DNA from: Paenibacillus roseus | GTDB lineage: Bacteria; Bacillota; Bacilli; Paenibacillales; Paenibacillaceae | Length of the DNA stretch: 64,000 nt | NCBI RefSeq assembly: GCF_016424485.1 | Contig: NZ_JAELUP010000107.1 | Coordinates: 142,717 to 206,716 of the forward strand | Reading direction: 5' to 3' | Part shown: one piece after another, positions 1 through 8,406 of the stretch | Layout: each line of letters starts with the position of its first letter | Position numbering within the stretch: the first letter of the stretch is position 1 | Notes under the pieces: model-generated | What the model was told of the DNA's origin: nothing | Seen by the model: the letters and a program-made list of their open reading frames with translations, nothing else | The model's database searches: none | Position numbers and translations under genes: made by a program

Positions 1-1
1 T

Positions 2-2131
2 GATCCTCTGGAACTGGAGACGGCGCTGCTGCCTTATTTTCGCAACCATATTACGACCAAGGAAATTCAGCGCACGCTCATTCAAGTTGCCGTCGAGAAA
101 ACCAGCGCAGAGCAGCCGAACTGGCAATATGTCGCGGCCAAGCTGCTCGTCTATGATTTGTACAAGGAAGCACAGATTAATCGTAAATACGGTTATTTTG
201 GCTACGGCGATTTTTACTCCCTGATCACTTATTTAACAGACAAAGGCTTTTATGGCCGTTACATTCTGGATCATTACAGCCGAGAGGAAATCCGTGAACT
301 GGGTACTTATATTGTTCCCGAACGCGATTACCTCTTTAATTACATCGGCTTGAAAACGTTAAGCGACCGCTATTTGATCAAGGGCTTCGACGGTGAAATT
401 CTGGAACTGCCGCAGGAGCTGTTCATGGGTGTGGCGATGCATCTTGCGATGAAGGAGCAGGACAAATTGAGCTGGGCGCGCAAATTTTACGATGTGCTCA
501 GCCGTCTCCAGATGACGGTTGCCACCCCGACTCTGGCGAACGCGCGCAAGCCGTTTCATCAGCTCTCAAGCTGTTTTATCGATACGGTCCCGGATAATTT
601 GTGGGGCATCTACAATGTAGACGCGAGCTTCGCCCAGGTGTCCAAATTCGGCGGCGGCATGGGCATCTATGTCGGCAAAGTGCGCAGCCGCGGCTCGGAT
701 ATTCGGGGGTACAAAGGCGTTGCGGGCGGAGTCGTCCCCTGGATCAAAAACTATAACAATACCGCCGTTGCCGTCGATCAGCTTGGCGTTCGTTCGGGAG
801 CTGTTGCGATCTACCTGGACGTTTGGCATAAGGATATCTTTGATTTTTTGAATCTCAAAACGAATAATGGAGACGACCGGATGAAAGCCCATGATATTTT
901 CCCGGGCGTCTGCATCCCGGACCTGTTCATGCGCAAGGTCGAGGATCGTGACTCATGGTACCTGTTCGATCCCCATGAAGTCCGCTCGCTGATGGGATGG
1001 TCTCTTGAGGATGCCTGGGGCGAGGAATGGGAGCGCCGTTATGAGGAATGCGTGAACCATCCTGAACTGTCCAGAGAAGAGGTTCCCGCGATTGAAATTA
1101 TGAAACGGATACTTGCGAGTGCCTTTGAGACGGGGACGCCGTTTGTATTTTACCGCGATACGGTGAACCGGGCGAATCCGAACAAGCACAAGGGCATTAT
1201 TTACTGTTCCAACCTCTGTACCGAAATTTGCCAAAATATGAGCGCGACCGAATATGTGTCAACGACGCATGAGAATGGCATCATAACAACGCAGGTAAAA
1301 AGCGGCGACTATGTAGTATGCAACCTTTCTTCCCTGAACCTGGGACGCACCCGCAAGAAGGAGGATATTGCCAAGGTAGTCGCATGTCAGATGCGGATGA
1401 TGGACAATGTTATTGACCTGAACCATTATCCGATCCCCCAAGCGGAAATTACGAACCGCAAATACCGTGCTGTCGGGCTTGGAACAAGCGGCTACCATCA
1501 ATGGCTGGCGCTGAACCGGATCAATTGGGAAAGCGACGAGCATCTGGAGCAGGCGGATGAGCTCTACGAATGGATTAACTATTGTGCTATTCTGGCATCG
1601 ATGGAGATCGCTCGCGAGAAAGGCGCCTACCCTGCGTTCGAGGGAAGTGAATGGCAGAGCGGCGCATATTTCGAGCGGCGCGGCTACGACAGCCCACAGT
1701 GGCAGACACTGAAGGAAAGCGTTGCCGAGCATGGCGTCCGCAATGCCTGGATGTTTGCGATTGCGCCGACAGCCTCCACCTCGCTGATCGCGGGTTCGAC
1801 GGCCGGGATTGATCCGATTTTCAATAAATTCTTCATTGAGGAAAAGAAAAATGCCGTCATTCCGCAGACGGCTCCTGATTTGAATGAGGATACGTTCTGG
1901 TTTTACAAAGAGGCGCATCATATTGATCAGCACTGGAGCATCAAGGCCGCGGGACGCCGCCAGCGCCATATTGACCAGGCGCAATCTTTTAACCTGTATA
2001 TTACGCCAGATTATACGGCCAAAGATTTTCTTGAACTGTACATGGAAGCATGGAAACACGGACTGAAGACGGTCTATTACTGTCGCAACCAGAGCCTTGA
2101 GGTCGAGGATTGTGTGAGCTGCAGCTCTTAA
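2..2131 (+). CDS. nrdA: Ribonucleoside-diphosphate reductase alpha subunit (5' partial)
   Basis: Large catalytic subunit of an aerobic class I ribonucleotide reductase, which reduces ribonucleoside diphosphates to deoxy forms in the cytoplasm. The frame is open from base 2, and its first ~50 codons read like the NrdA segment that follows the ATP cone, so the TTG at 158 is not the start and the true start lies outside the window. Visible motifs are the active-site Cys in QLSSCFID, the thiyl-radical Cys in NLCTEI, the partner Cys in VCNLSSLNL, the loop APTASTSLIAGSTAG, and a C-terminal Cys pair (CVSCSS) of the type that shuttles electrons. The beta subunit gene follows after 20 bases with a strong GGAGG site. 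Family assignment is firm; calling it NrdA rather than NrdE is an inference from the N-terminal part. Confidence 0.95.
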   Translation, partial: DPLELETALLPYFRNHITTKEIQRTLIQVAVEKTSAEQPNWQYVAAKLLVYDLYKEAQINRKYGYFGYGDFYSLITYLTDKGFYGRYILDHYSREEIRELGTYIVPERDYLFNYIGLKTLSDRYLIKGFDGEILELPQELFMGVAMHLAMKEQDKLSWARKFYDVLSRLQMTVATPTLANARKPFHQLSSCFIDTVPDNLWGIYNVDASFAQVSKFGGGMGIYVGKVRSRGSDIRGYKGVAGGVVPWIKNYNNTAVAVDQLGVRSGAVAIYLDVWHKDIFDFLNLKTNNGDDRMKAHDIFPGVCIPDLFMRKVEDRDSWYLFDPHEVRSLMGWSLEDAWGEEWERRYEECVNHPELSREEVPAIEIMKRILASAFETGTPFVFYRDTVNRANPNKHKGIIYCSNLCTEICQNMSATEYVSTTHENGIITTQVKSGDYVVCNLSSLNLGRTRKKEDIAKVVACQMRMMDNVIDLNHYPIPQAEITNRKYRAVGLGTSGYHQWLALNRINWESDEHLEQADELYEWINYCAILASMEIAREKGAYPAFEGSEWQSGAYFERRGYDSPQWQTLKESVAEHGVRNAWMFAIAPTASTSLIAGSTAGIDPIFNKFFIEEKKNAVIPQTAPDLNEDTFWFYKEAHHIDQHWSIKAAGRRQRHIDQAQSFNLYITPDYTAKDFLELYMEAWKHGLKTVYYCRNQSLEVEDCVSCSS

Positions 2132-2151
2132 TTTAGAAGGAGGAAGCACGG

Positions 2152-3189
2152 ATGGAACTGAGCCGAAAAAAGCTGTTCAACGAGGATGGAGACAGGGATT
2201 GGGGCAAGCGCCGGATGATCGGCGGCAATACGACCAACTTGATCGAGCTCAACAACGTAAAGTACGACTGGGCGACCAAGATGTACAGGACGATGATGAA
2301 CAATTTCTGGATTCCTGAAGAAATCCCGCTGGCGCAGGACGCCAAGGACTATAAAAATCTGTCTCATTCCGAGCGCAACAGCTATGACAAAATCATCAGT
2401 TTCCTGATCTTCCTGGACTCTCTGCAAACCGCCAACCTGCCGAATATCAACGAATATATTACAGCGCCGGAGGTCAATTTGATCCTGACCGTGCATACGT
2501 TTCAGGAGGCGGTTCACAGTCAGAGCTACTCCTATATTCTCGACAGTGTCTGCTCTGCGGAAGTGCGTGATCAGATTTACAATCTGTGGCGAGAGGATAA
2601 AAATCTGCTGAAGCGCAATCGGTTCATCACCGATCTGTACGAGAATTTCATTGCCGACCCTTCAGCCCAGAACCTGATCAAGACGATTATGGCCAACTAT
2701 ATTTTGGAGGGCATCTACTTTTACAGCGGATTCAGCTTTTTCTACGCGCTCGGGCGTCAGGGCAAAATGCTTGGAACCGTATCGGAAATCAAATATATTC
2801 AACGTGACGAGCTGACGCATCTGGCCTTGTTCCAAGGCATCTTCCGCGAGATTCGCAAGGAAAACCCGGAGCTGTTCACACCCGTGCTTATCGAGGAACT
2901 GCGCCAGATGATGCGCACGGCGGTCCAGCATGAGATTGCGTGGGGGCAATATATTACGAACAACCAGATTGCCGGCCTGACGAATGAGATTATCGACCAG
3001 TATATCAAGTTCCTGTCTAATGAGCGTTTGAAGAAGCTGGGTCTCGACATTCTCTACCCGGAAGTCACCGAGCATCCGATGAAATGGGTCGAGAGCTTCA
3101 GCAATATGAACGGCATGAAAACCGACTTCTTCGAGCAAAAGGTTACGAACTACAGCAAGTCATCGAATATGAATTGGGGGGACTTGTAG
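2152..3189 (+). CDS. nrdB: Ribonucleoside-diphosphate reductase beta subunit
   Basis: Radical-generating small subunit of the class I reductase, 345 residues, the usual family length. All di-metal ligands can be placed: D89 (FLDSLQ), E119 and H122 (EAVHSQSY), E186 (LEGIYFY), E220 and H223 (RDELTHLAL). Tyr126, seven residues after E119, matches the radical tyrosine position of NrdB/NrdF. The C-terminus (NMNWGDL) is the kind of acidic/aromatic tail that docks on the alpha subunit. The start is set by GGAGG about 10 bases upstream. It forms an operon with the alpha gene, and an intrinsic terminator follows at about 3291. Confidence is high because every key residue is present. Confidence 0.95.
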   Translation: MELSRKKLFNEDGDRDWGKRRMIGGNTTNLIELNNVKYDWATKMYRTMMNNFWIPEEIPLAQDAKDYKNLSHSERNSYDKIISFLIFLDSLQTANLPNINEYITAPEVNLILTVHTFQEAVHSQSYSYILDSVCSAEVRDQIYNLWREDKNLLKRNRFITDLYENFIADPSAQNLIKTIMANYILEGIYFYSGFSFFYALGRQGKMLGTVSEIKYIQRDELTHLALFQGIFREIRKENPELFTPVLIEELRQMMRTAVQHEIAWGQYITNNQIAGLTNEIIDQYIKFLSNERLKKLGLDILYPEVTEHPMKWVESFSNMNGMKTDFFEQKVTNYSKSSNMNWGDL

Positions 3190-3290
3190 CGGGCGGAAAT
3201 GTCCATAAAGCTGGTTCAGCACAGTTGTTTGTCAGGCGCAAACGAGCTTTGCCCCCCTTGAAGGGCAAAAACTGAATATCGCGCAGAAAA

Positions 3291-3330
3291 AAGCGGCACT
3301 CCCTCAGGAATGCCGCTCATTTTATTTATC
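3291..3330 (+). terminator. Terminator after nrdAB
   Basis: Stem AGCGGCA-c-TCC paired with GGA-a-TGCCGCT around a 4-6 base loop, followed by a T-rich run (cattttattt). It lies about 100 bases after the beta subunit stop. Confidence 0.8.
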
Positions 3331-3369
3331 GACCCAAGAATTAATTCATCATTTTCCTTTGCAACGCAA

Positions 3370-3661
3370 ATTTCAAGGCACTTGCATGGAGTGCGACATT
3401 GACCTCATCAATTTTAATGACGGCCTGATTGTTTCAATCCACACACTCACATGGAGTGCGACCGCTTGTCGCGCAGCATCCTTGGGTTCGGGATCTGTTT
3501 CAATCCACGCACTCACATAGAGTGCGACGCACTCCTTATTATGAGGGAGTGCTTTTTTTTAAAAGTTTCAATCCACGCACTCACATAGAGTGCGACACGC
3601 AAACCAAGTCTGCAGCCTACGAGAGTTATGTTTCAATCCACGCACTCACATAGAGTGCGAC
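3370..3661 (-). CRISPR. CRISPR array 1 (four repeats plus one degenerate)
   Basis: Four 32-base repeats at 3431-3462, 3497-3528, 3565-3596 and 3630-3661, starting GTTTCAATCC and ending GAGTGCGAC on the plus strand, with spacers of 34, 36 and 33 bases. The copy at 3431 has two changes, and a shorter, worn copy ends at 3397. Read on the minus strand the unit starts GTCGCACTC and ends GGATTGAAAC, the usual orientation of type I-C repeats, so crRNA should be made leftward from a leader at 3662 onward. Decay at the left end fits a trailer end. No cas gene is adjacent; the nearest is the Cmr operon at 20.3 kb. Confidence 0.97.
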
Positions 3662-3845
3662 AGCGAAAATAGGCATGAAATAGCTATGTAAAGCATAAAT
3701 TCTCTAGTTTTTCAGTTTAACGATGCCAAAAGAATATTGATAGGCACTTGACTTTTTACAAAACGAAAGTTTTTCGTGTTATTTCGACAAGTTTCGAGGT
3801 GCGAAGGAACCGGGAAAATCATGTGCACTTCACATTCGCACCTGA
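3662..3845 (-). promoter_or_regulatory. Leader of CRISPR array 1
   Basis: This AT-rich stretch starts AGCGAAA directly after the last repeat and carries a perfect 8-bp inverted repeat, GGTGCGAA (3798-3805) and TTCGCACC (3835-3842). The same AGCGAAA start, a CTTGACTTTTT segment and the inverted repeat recur beside array 2 at almost identical distances, while the sequence between them differs. That pattern marks it as the leader, with transcription and spacer insertion entering from this side. Confidence 0.8.
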
Positions 3846-4046
3846 ATTGCTCGAAAATTTCTAGGTTAGAATGCCAGACATTTTTTAAACCCCTTAGCAA
3901 AAGCATCCAGTATTCTTCTCATCATAAGTGATACGTTCCAATAATTCAATATGAACTATTCAATGAATAACCAAATAAAATTCCAGCACAACTATGCAAG
4001 TGGATTGCGTTATTAATCCCTAAATCCCCATAACGTCTGCCCGACC

Positions 4047-4075
4047 TTGCAAATCAAACCGTAGAGCATTATGAT
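4047..4075 (+). promoter_or_regulatory. Promoter of fabI
   Basis: A TTGCAA -35 box (4047-4052) and a TATGAT -10 box (4070-4075) are 17 bases apart. The predicted start near 4082 lies just before the FapR box, so bound FapR would block RNA polymerase. Confidence 0.6.
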
Positions 4076-4091
4076 AAGAGTATCATCTCGT

Positions 4092-4108
4092 TTAGTATCA
4101 GGTACTAA
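4092..4108 (+). promoter_or_regulatory. FapR operator of fabI
   Basis: TTAGTATCAGGTACTAA is the reverse complement of the core FapR consensus TTAGTACCTGATACTAA, with no mismatch. FapR is the malonyl-CoA-responsive repressor of fatty acid genes in Bacillus-type bacteria, so fabI is very likely in its regulon. Confidence 0.9.
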
Positions 4109-4191
4109 TATCTTGTAATAAATTTCTGACCTCTAGTGTCTGGTACAGAGACAATTAAAGCAGCAGATTTACTATCGGAGGTTTATCAAGT

Positions 4192-4986
4192 ATGACAACT
4201 ACTGGAATGCCAGGATTAATGAGCGGAAAAAATATCGTCGTTACAGGAATTGCGAATTCTCGCAGCATTGCTTGGGGCATTGCCAAATCATTGCATGAAG
4301 CAGGAGCCAATCTGATTTTCACGTACCGGAAGGAACGCTCCTTCCAAAAACTGACCCAACTGCTGGATGAGAACGGCGTAAAGCCGCTGCTGTGCGTCGC
4401 ATGTGATGTTTCAAGTGACGAGAGCATCGCGGCTGCATTTGCAGAAATCAAAGAGAAGGTCGGCGTCATTCATGGACTGGCCCATTCTGTCGCGTTTGCG
4501 GAAAAGGATGACCTGCAAGGGGAATTCGTTGCTACGACAAGAGAGGGCTTCCAACTGGCGCATGATGTCAGCGCCTACTCTCTGGTCGCTATGGCAAGAG
4601 AAGCGCGGGGGGTGATGACTGAGGGCGGCAGCATTGTAACCCAATCCTACCTGGGCGCTGAACGGATGGTGCGCAACTATAATGTGATGGGCGTCGCCAA
4701 AGCATCTCTTGAAGCAAGCGTCCGTTATTTGGCTGAAGATTTGGGCAAGGAGCAAATTCGCGTCAATGCGATTTCTGCCGGACCGATCCGCACGCTCTCT
4801 GCCAAAGGCGGGGTTGCCGGATTTAATGACATTATTACAGCAATGGAGGAAAAGGCCCCACTGCGCCGCAACGTCGACCAGGATGAGGTTGGCGATGCCA
4901 CCTTGTTCCTGCTCAGCCGCCTGTCCAGAGGCGTCACTGGCGAGGTCATTCACGTAGACTCCGGTTTCCACATTGTGGGTTATTAA
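4192..4986 (+). CDS. fabI: Enoyl-[acyl-carrier-protein] reductase FabI
   Basis: NADH-dependent enoyl-ACP reductase of the short-chain dehydrogenase type, the last step of each fatty acid elongation cycle. At 264 residues it has the normal length. The N-terminal cofactor-binding region reads GIANSRSIAWGIA, typical of FabI, and the active-site part has Y-x6 followed by K in ERMVRNYNVMGVAKAS. The end, VDSGFHIVGY, is also characteristic. ATG 4192 is preceded by GGAGG. The gene is monocistronic, with its own promoter, a perfect FapR box upstream and a terminator just after the stop. Confidence 0.96.
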   Translation: MTTTGMPGLMSGKNIVVTGIANSRSIAWGIAKSLHEAGANLIFTYRKERSFQKLTQLLDENGVKPLLCVACDVSSDESIAAAFAEIKEKVGVIHGLAHSVAFAEKDDLQGEFVATTREGFQLAHDVSAYSLVAMAREARGVMTEGGSIVTQSYLGAERMVRNYNVMGVAKASLEASVRYLAEDLGKEQIRVNAISAGPIRTLSAKGGVAGFNDIITAMEEKAPLRRNVDQDEVGDATLFLLSRLSRGVTGEVIHVDSGFHIVGY

Positions 4987-4990
4987 AACA

Positions 4991-5040
4991 GAAATGGTGC
5001 TGTGCCCCTGCGATCACGCGAGTCAGCACCATTTGTTTAT
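4991..5040 (+). terminator. Terminator after fabI
   Basis: Stem GAAATGGTGCTG (4991-5002) pairs with CAGCACCATTT (5024-5034), followed by GTTTAT. The T run is short, so strength is uncertain. Confidence 0.65.
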
Positions 5041-5164
5041 GTGTAGATTCGTATTCAGCGTGATCCTGACGGAAGCCAAAACGCTCGAAGCAGCCGGAAT
5101 CGGCATGATTGGAGCTATTTTTGCTATTCTGATAACATCCACTGGGAGTAGACAAAATGATGAA

Positions 5165-5324
5165 TTTGTCTATCAAATGGTGGACAGCCACCTATAGTAA
5201 GCCTTCAAATTCTCATTACAAGATATAGCATTATCTCATAATCGGCCCTCTATATATAGGTATATCAACCTAAGAGCACTTCGACAACTTATCCGTATGC
5301 GGTGTCCACCATTTGACAGACAAA
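5165..5324. repeat. 160-bp element bounded by 21-bp inverted repeats
   Basis: TTTGTCTATCAAATGGTGGAC at 5165-5185 is repeated inverted at 5304-5324 with 20 of 21 bases matching. The 118 bases between are AT-rich and code for nothing recognisable. Size and terminal repeats suggest a MITE-like element, but no clear target duplication is seen, and a second copy elsewhere in the genome would be needed to prove mobility. The 5035-5395 stretch otherwise holds only the terminators of its neighbours. Confidence 0.55.
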
Positions 5325-5368
5325 ACGGGCCAATTGCCCTTCCACAGAGGACATCCAGGCCTGTTTTC
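5322..5368 (-). terminator. Terminator after the GGDEF/EAL gene
   Basis: On the plus strand, AAAACGGGCC pairs with GGCCTGTTTT at the far side. Read on the minus strand the second arm ends in CGTTTTGTC, placed 30-75 bases after the stop at 5396. Confidence 0.5.
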
Positions 5369-5395
5369 AGTTTAATCCGCTCAAATCGTTCAGTT

Positions 5396-7540
5396 TTATC
5401 CTAATGCCAATTGCACTTTATTCTTCTGTGAGCCTTGCGTCTGTATCCACTCAGCAAACTCCAAAGCCGGAATAGGCTCGGAAAAGTAGAAGCCCTGCGC
5501 CTCTTCGCAATGCTGCTCTTTTAAAAACTCCAGCTGATCCATCGTTTCTACCCCTTCAGCGGTAATTCGCAGCTTCAAATGCTTGGCCATGGCCGCAATC
5601 GTCGAGACAATTGCCGCATCATTGTTGTCATGGAGGATATCGCTGACAAAGGAGCGGTCAATTTTCAGCTTGTCGATGGGAAGCTTTTTCAAATAAACCA
5701 AGGAGCTATACCCGGTTCCGAAATCATCCACACTGATGCGTACGCCCAATGCCTTGAGCTTATTTAGCGTCTCTACGGCATAATCGACTTCCGTCGTCAA
5801 ACTTTCGGTAATTTCCAACTCCAAATACTTGGCTTCCAGCCCCGTCTCCATCAGTATTGCTCGCACCCGCTCGACGAGCTGATACTGCTTGAACTGACGC
5901 ATCGATAAGTTGACAGAGACAATAATCGGCGGTATGCCCTCGTCTTGCCACTGGCGATTTTGACGGCAAGCTTCGCTCAGCACCCACTCCCCCAGAGGAA
6001 GAATAAAGCCGGTCTCTTCGGACAATGGAATAAATTCGCCAGGCGGAATCATTCCGCGCTCCGGGTAATTCCATCTGACAAGCGCCTCTACTCCGACCAC
6101 TCTGCCCGTCTCTAATTCAACAAGCGGCTGGTACATCAGCACAAATTGCCGTTGCTCCAATGCTTTGCGCAGGTCATTTTCAAGTCGCAGCCGCTCCCCC
6201 GCCCGCTCATTCATCTGCGGCGCGAACAGCTTGAAATCATTTCGCTGCGCCTTGGCGCTGTACATCGCCACATCCGCATTTTTAACCAGTACGTCCACAC
6301 TGTCCCCATTATCCGGGTAAAAGGAGATGCCCAGGCTGATTGTAATGTGATATTCAGCATCTTGGAGCATAATTGGCGAATGGAACAAGCGCATAACTGC
6401 CTCTGCGGTCGCCGTCGCCTCCTCCGTCGTTCGCAAATAGGGCAGAATAATCGTGAATTCATCGCCGCCCATGCGGAATACGCATTCGGGATACGGAACA
6501 ATGCTTTGGAGTCGGCCTGCAACCGCTACAAGAATCTCGTCGCCTACAGAATGGCCAAGCGTATCATTAATCGTCTTGAAGCGGTCAATGTCGAGCAAAA
6601 TAACCGCCATTTTTTTACCGCTGCTCCTGGCCCGGGTAAGTTCCGAGTCGAGACGCTCCCTGAGCAGCCTGCGGTTAGATAGTCCGGTCAGCTCATCGTG
6701 ATAAGCGAGGAAATTGATGCGTTCTTCGGCCTGTTTTTGCTGTCGGTGCGGCTCCTCAATTGTCACGTAGTAAATTCCCCTGAGCAAGTAATAGTAACCG
6801 ACCAGATTATACAGATAACCCACAATCATATCGGTATCCCAGGCGGTGCGCGAAATCATCAGTGCAATATTGGCAAAAAACAAGAAGATGAGGGACTGGA
6901 TAATCAGAAGCAGCGCCTGCGGACGTGCCTCGCGATGCCGATACATGACCATAATAATAGACATTGTGAGCAGCCCCAAAGTAAGCATCCTCATCGCATT
7001 ATGAATCATGTCATAAGCGTTGCTTTCCATAAATTCCGGAAACTCGTGCATCACAAATCGGACGGACGCACATAACAGCGCTCCCCCGACAAGAGCAAGC
7101 GTAAATGGAACGCCTCGTGCAGAAGCCCGTACCTGTCTGTCATCCCGGGTAAAAATAATGAAAATGCCAAGCGCCATCACAAGTTGTCCCACACTGCTGA
7201 TTACGCCGTAGTTGTAGGTATTGCCTGCATCCCTATAAAGAAAGGACATTCCCCATAAGGAAAGCATGTCGGCAAGCTCCAGCAGGCCTATTACGATAAA
7301 TAATGCCGCAGAAAGCAGGCGCTGTCTGGTCAACGTCTGTACGAAAAAGACCGCTCCCAGAAAAACAATGGAAAAGCACATCGCAAAGCTGAAAAATTTG
7401 ATGATCGTCTGAAAGGGCAAATAATCCTGAAATTCAAATACGGCATAGATTGAATCACGAAGCAACAGCATGATGGCAAAGCTCAACCCTGCTGCAATTG
7501 CAACGCCAATTGTTTTGAGTTCCGCCCTTTTTATTGTCAT
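5396..7540 (-). CDS. Membrane-bound GGDEF-EAL cyclic-di-GMP enzyme
   Basis: Integral membrane protein of 714 residues that makes or degrades c-di-GMP. The first ~270 residues hold about seven to eight hydrophobic segments and resemble a MASE-type sensor. A GGDEF domain follows with an intact GGDEF at residues 358-362 (RMGGDEFTII), then an EAL domain with EAL at 485-487 (GVEALVRW) plus TESLTT, DDFGTGYSS and AEGVET motifs, so both activities could be present. Its ATG overlaps the end of pxpA by 4 bases, making it the last gene of the pxpB-pxpC-pxpA operon. Which activity dominates, and the sensed signal, are unknown. Confidence 0.93.
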   Translation of the reverse strand: MTIKRAELKTIGVAIAAGLSFAIMLLLRDSIYAVFEFQDYLPFQTIIKFFSFAMCFSIVFLGAVFFVQTLTRQRLLSAALFIVIGLLELADMLSLWGMSFLYRDAGNTYNYGVISSVGQLVMALGIFIIFTRDDRQVRASARGVPFTLALVGGALLCASVRFVMHEFPEFMESNAYDMIHNAMRMLTLGLLTMSIIMVMYRHREARPQALLLIIQSLIFLFFANIALMISRTAWDTDMIVGYLYNLVGYYYLLRGIYYVTIEEPHRQQKQAEERINFLAYHDELTGLSNRRLLRERLDSELTRARSSGKKMAVILLDIDRFKTINDTLGHSVGDEILVAVAGRLQSIVPYPECVFRMGGDEFTIILPYLRTTEEATATAEAVMRLFHSPIMLQDAEYHITISLGISFYPDNGDSVDVLVKNADVAMYSAKAQRNDFKLFAPQMNERAGERLRLENDLRKALEQRQFVLMYQPLVELETGRVVGVEALVRWNYPERGMIPPGEFIPLSEETGFILPLGEWVLSEACRQNRQWQDEGIPPIIVSVNLSMRQFKQYQLVERVRAILMETGLEAKYLELEITESLTTEVDYAVETLNKLKALGVRISVDDFGTGYSSLVYLKKLPIDKLKIDRSFVSDILHDNNDAAIVSTIAAMAKHLKLRITAEGVETMDQLEFLKEQHCEEAQGFYFSEPIPALEFAEWIQTQGSQKNKVQLALG

Positions 7541-8304
7541 GCATTCCTCCCTGGCGCGGCAACGCTAACCCCTGATGACCGCAGCCCTTCATTCAGCATC
7601 GCTGCAAATGAAGCCGCATGGATGCCATCACCATGGAGACATATGGTATCGGCATGGATTGGAACACCTGCGCCTTCCGGCGTGAATACCCGTTCTTCAC
7701 ACACAATGGACAAGGCCTGCTCAAGTGCAAACTGAGCGTCGCCAATAAGCGCATCGGAGCTTGTCCTCGGTGTCAGACTGCCGTCTTGCTGATACGTGCG
7801 GTCAGCAAATGCTTCTGCGGCGACAGGGAGACCGGCTGCGGATGCAAGTTCCAGAAGCAGGCTTCCTGATTGGGCAAACAGAATAAGCCGGGGGTTCAAA
7901 TTCAGCAGCGCCTGAATGACGGCCTCTGCAAGCTCCGGCTGATTGCCCGCCATATGATAGAGTGCTCCGTGCGGCTTCACATGGGAAAGTTCTCCCCCGG
8001 CAGCTTGGACAAAGGCATTTAACGCTCCAATCTGATAGAGCAGATAATCATAAATTTCCCGGGCCGTGACCTGTATAGCGCGGCGACCGAAGCCCAAACG
8101 GTCGGGGAATCCCGGGTGCGCCCCTATCGCTACGTCAGCGGCAAGGCACTTGGCAACCATGTCCCGCATCGAATGGGGATCGCCGGCATGAAAGCCGCAG
8201 GCAATATTAGCGGAGGATATATATGGAAGCAGCAATTCGTCTTGCCCAAAGGAGTAGGGTCCGAAGCCTTCCCCCAAATCACAATTCAGATCTATTTTTT
8301 TCAA
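7537..8304 (-). CDS. pxpA: 5-oxoprolinase subunit A (LamB/YcsF family)
   Basis: Component of the ATP-dependent bacterial 5-oxoprolinase PxpABC, which opens 5-oxoproline to glutamate. The 255-residue protein begins with the family signature MKKIDLNCDLGEGFG and has ANIACGFHAGDP, IGAHPGFPDRLGFGRR, VKPHGALYH and CLHGDG, all typical of YcsF. Upstream in the same direction are pxpC and pxpB, giving a complete set of subunits. About 100 bases separate it from pxpC, and it overlaps the c-di-GMP gene by 4 bases. Confidence 0.95.
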   Translation of the reverse strand: MKKIDLNCDLGEGFGPYSFGQDELLLPYISSANIACGFHAGDPHSMRDMVAKCLAADVAIGAHPGFPDRLGFGRRAIQVTAREIYDYLLYQIGALNAFVQAAGGELSHVKPHGALYHMAGNQPELAEAVIQALLNLNPRLILFAQSGSLLLELASAAGLPVAAEAFADRTYQQDGSLTPRTSSDALIGDAQFALEQALSIVCEERVFTPEGAGVPIHADTICLHGDGIHAASFAAMLNEGLRSSGVSVAAPGRNA

Positions 8305-8406
8305 GTAGAAGACCCCTTTAATCGAAATTTAAGAGATGCTTGAGCTGTACAACTTACTGAAACACTGAAATCACTGTTGCAAGCCGATATCCCGCTATGG
8401 ATGTTT

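Noticed and set aside
3429..3653. A protein frame running through CRISPR array 1 (and a similar one at 39207-39530)
   Set aside because: It is just the repeat translated again and again; not a gene.
4973..5197. Possible small membrane protein after fabI
   Set aside because: It begins inside fabI, covers the terminator and runs into the inverted-repeat element; no ribosome site.
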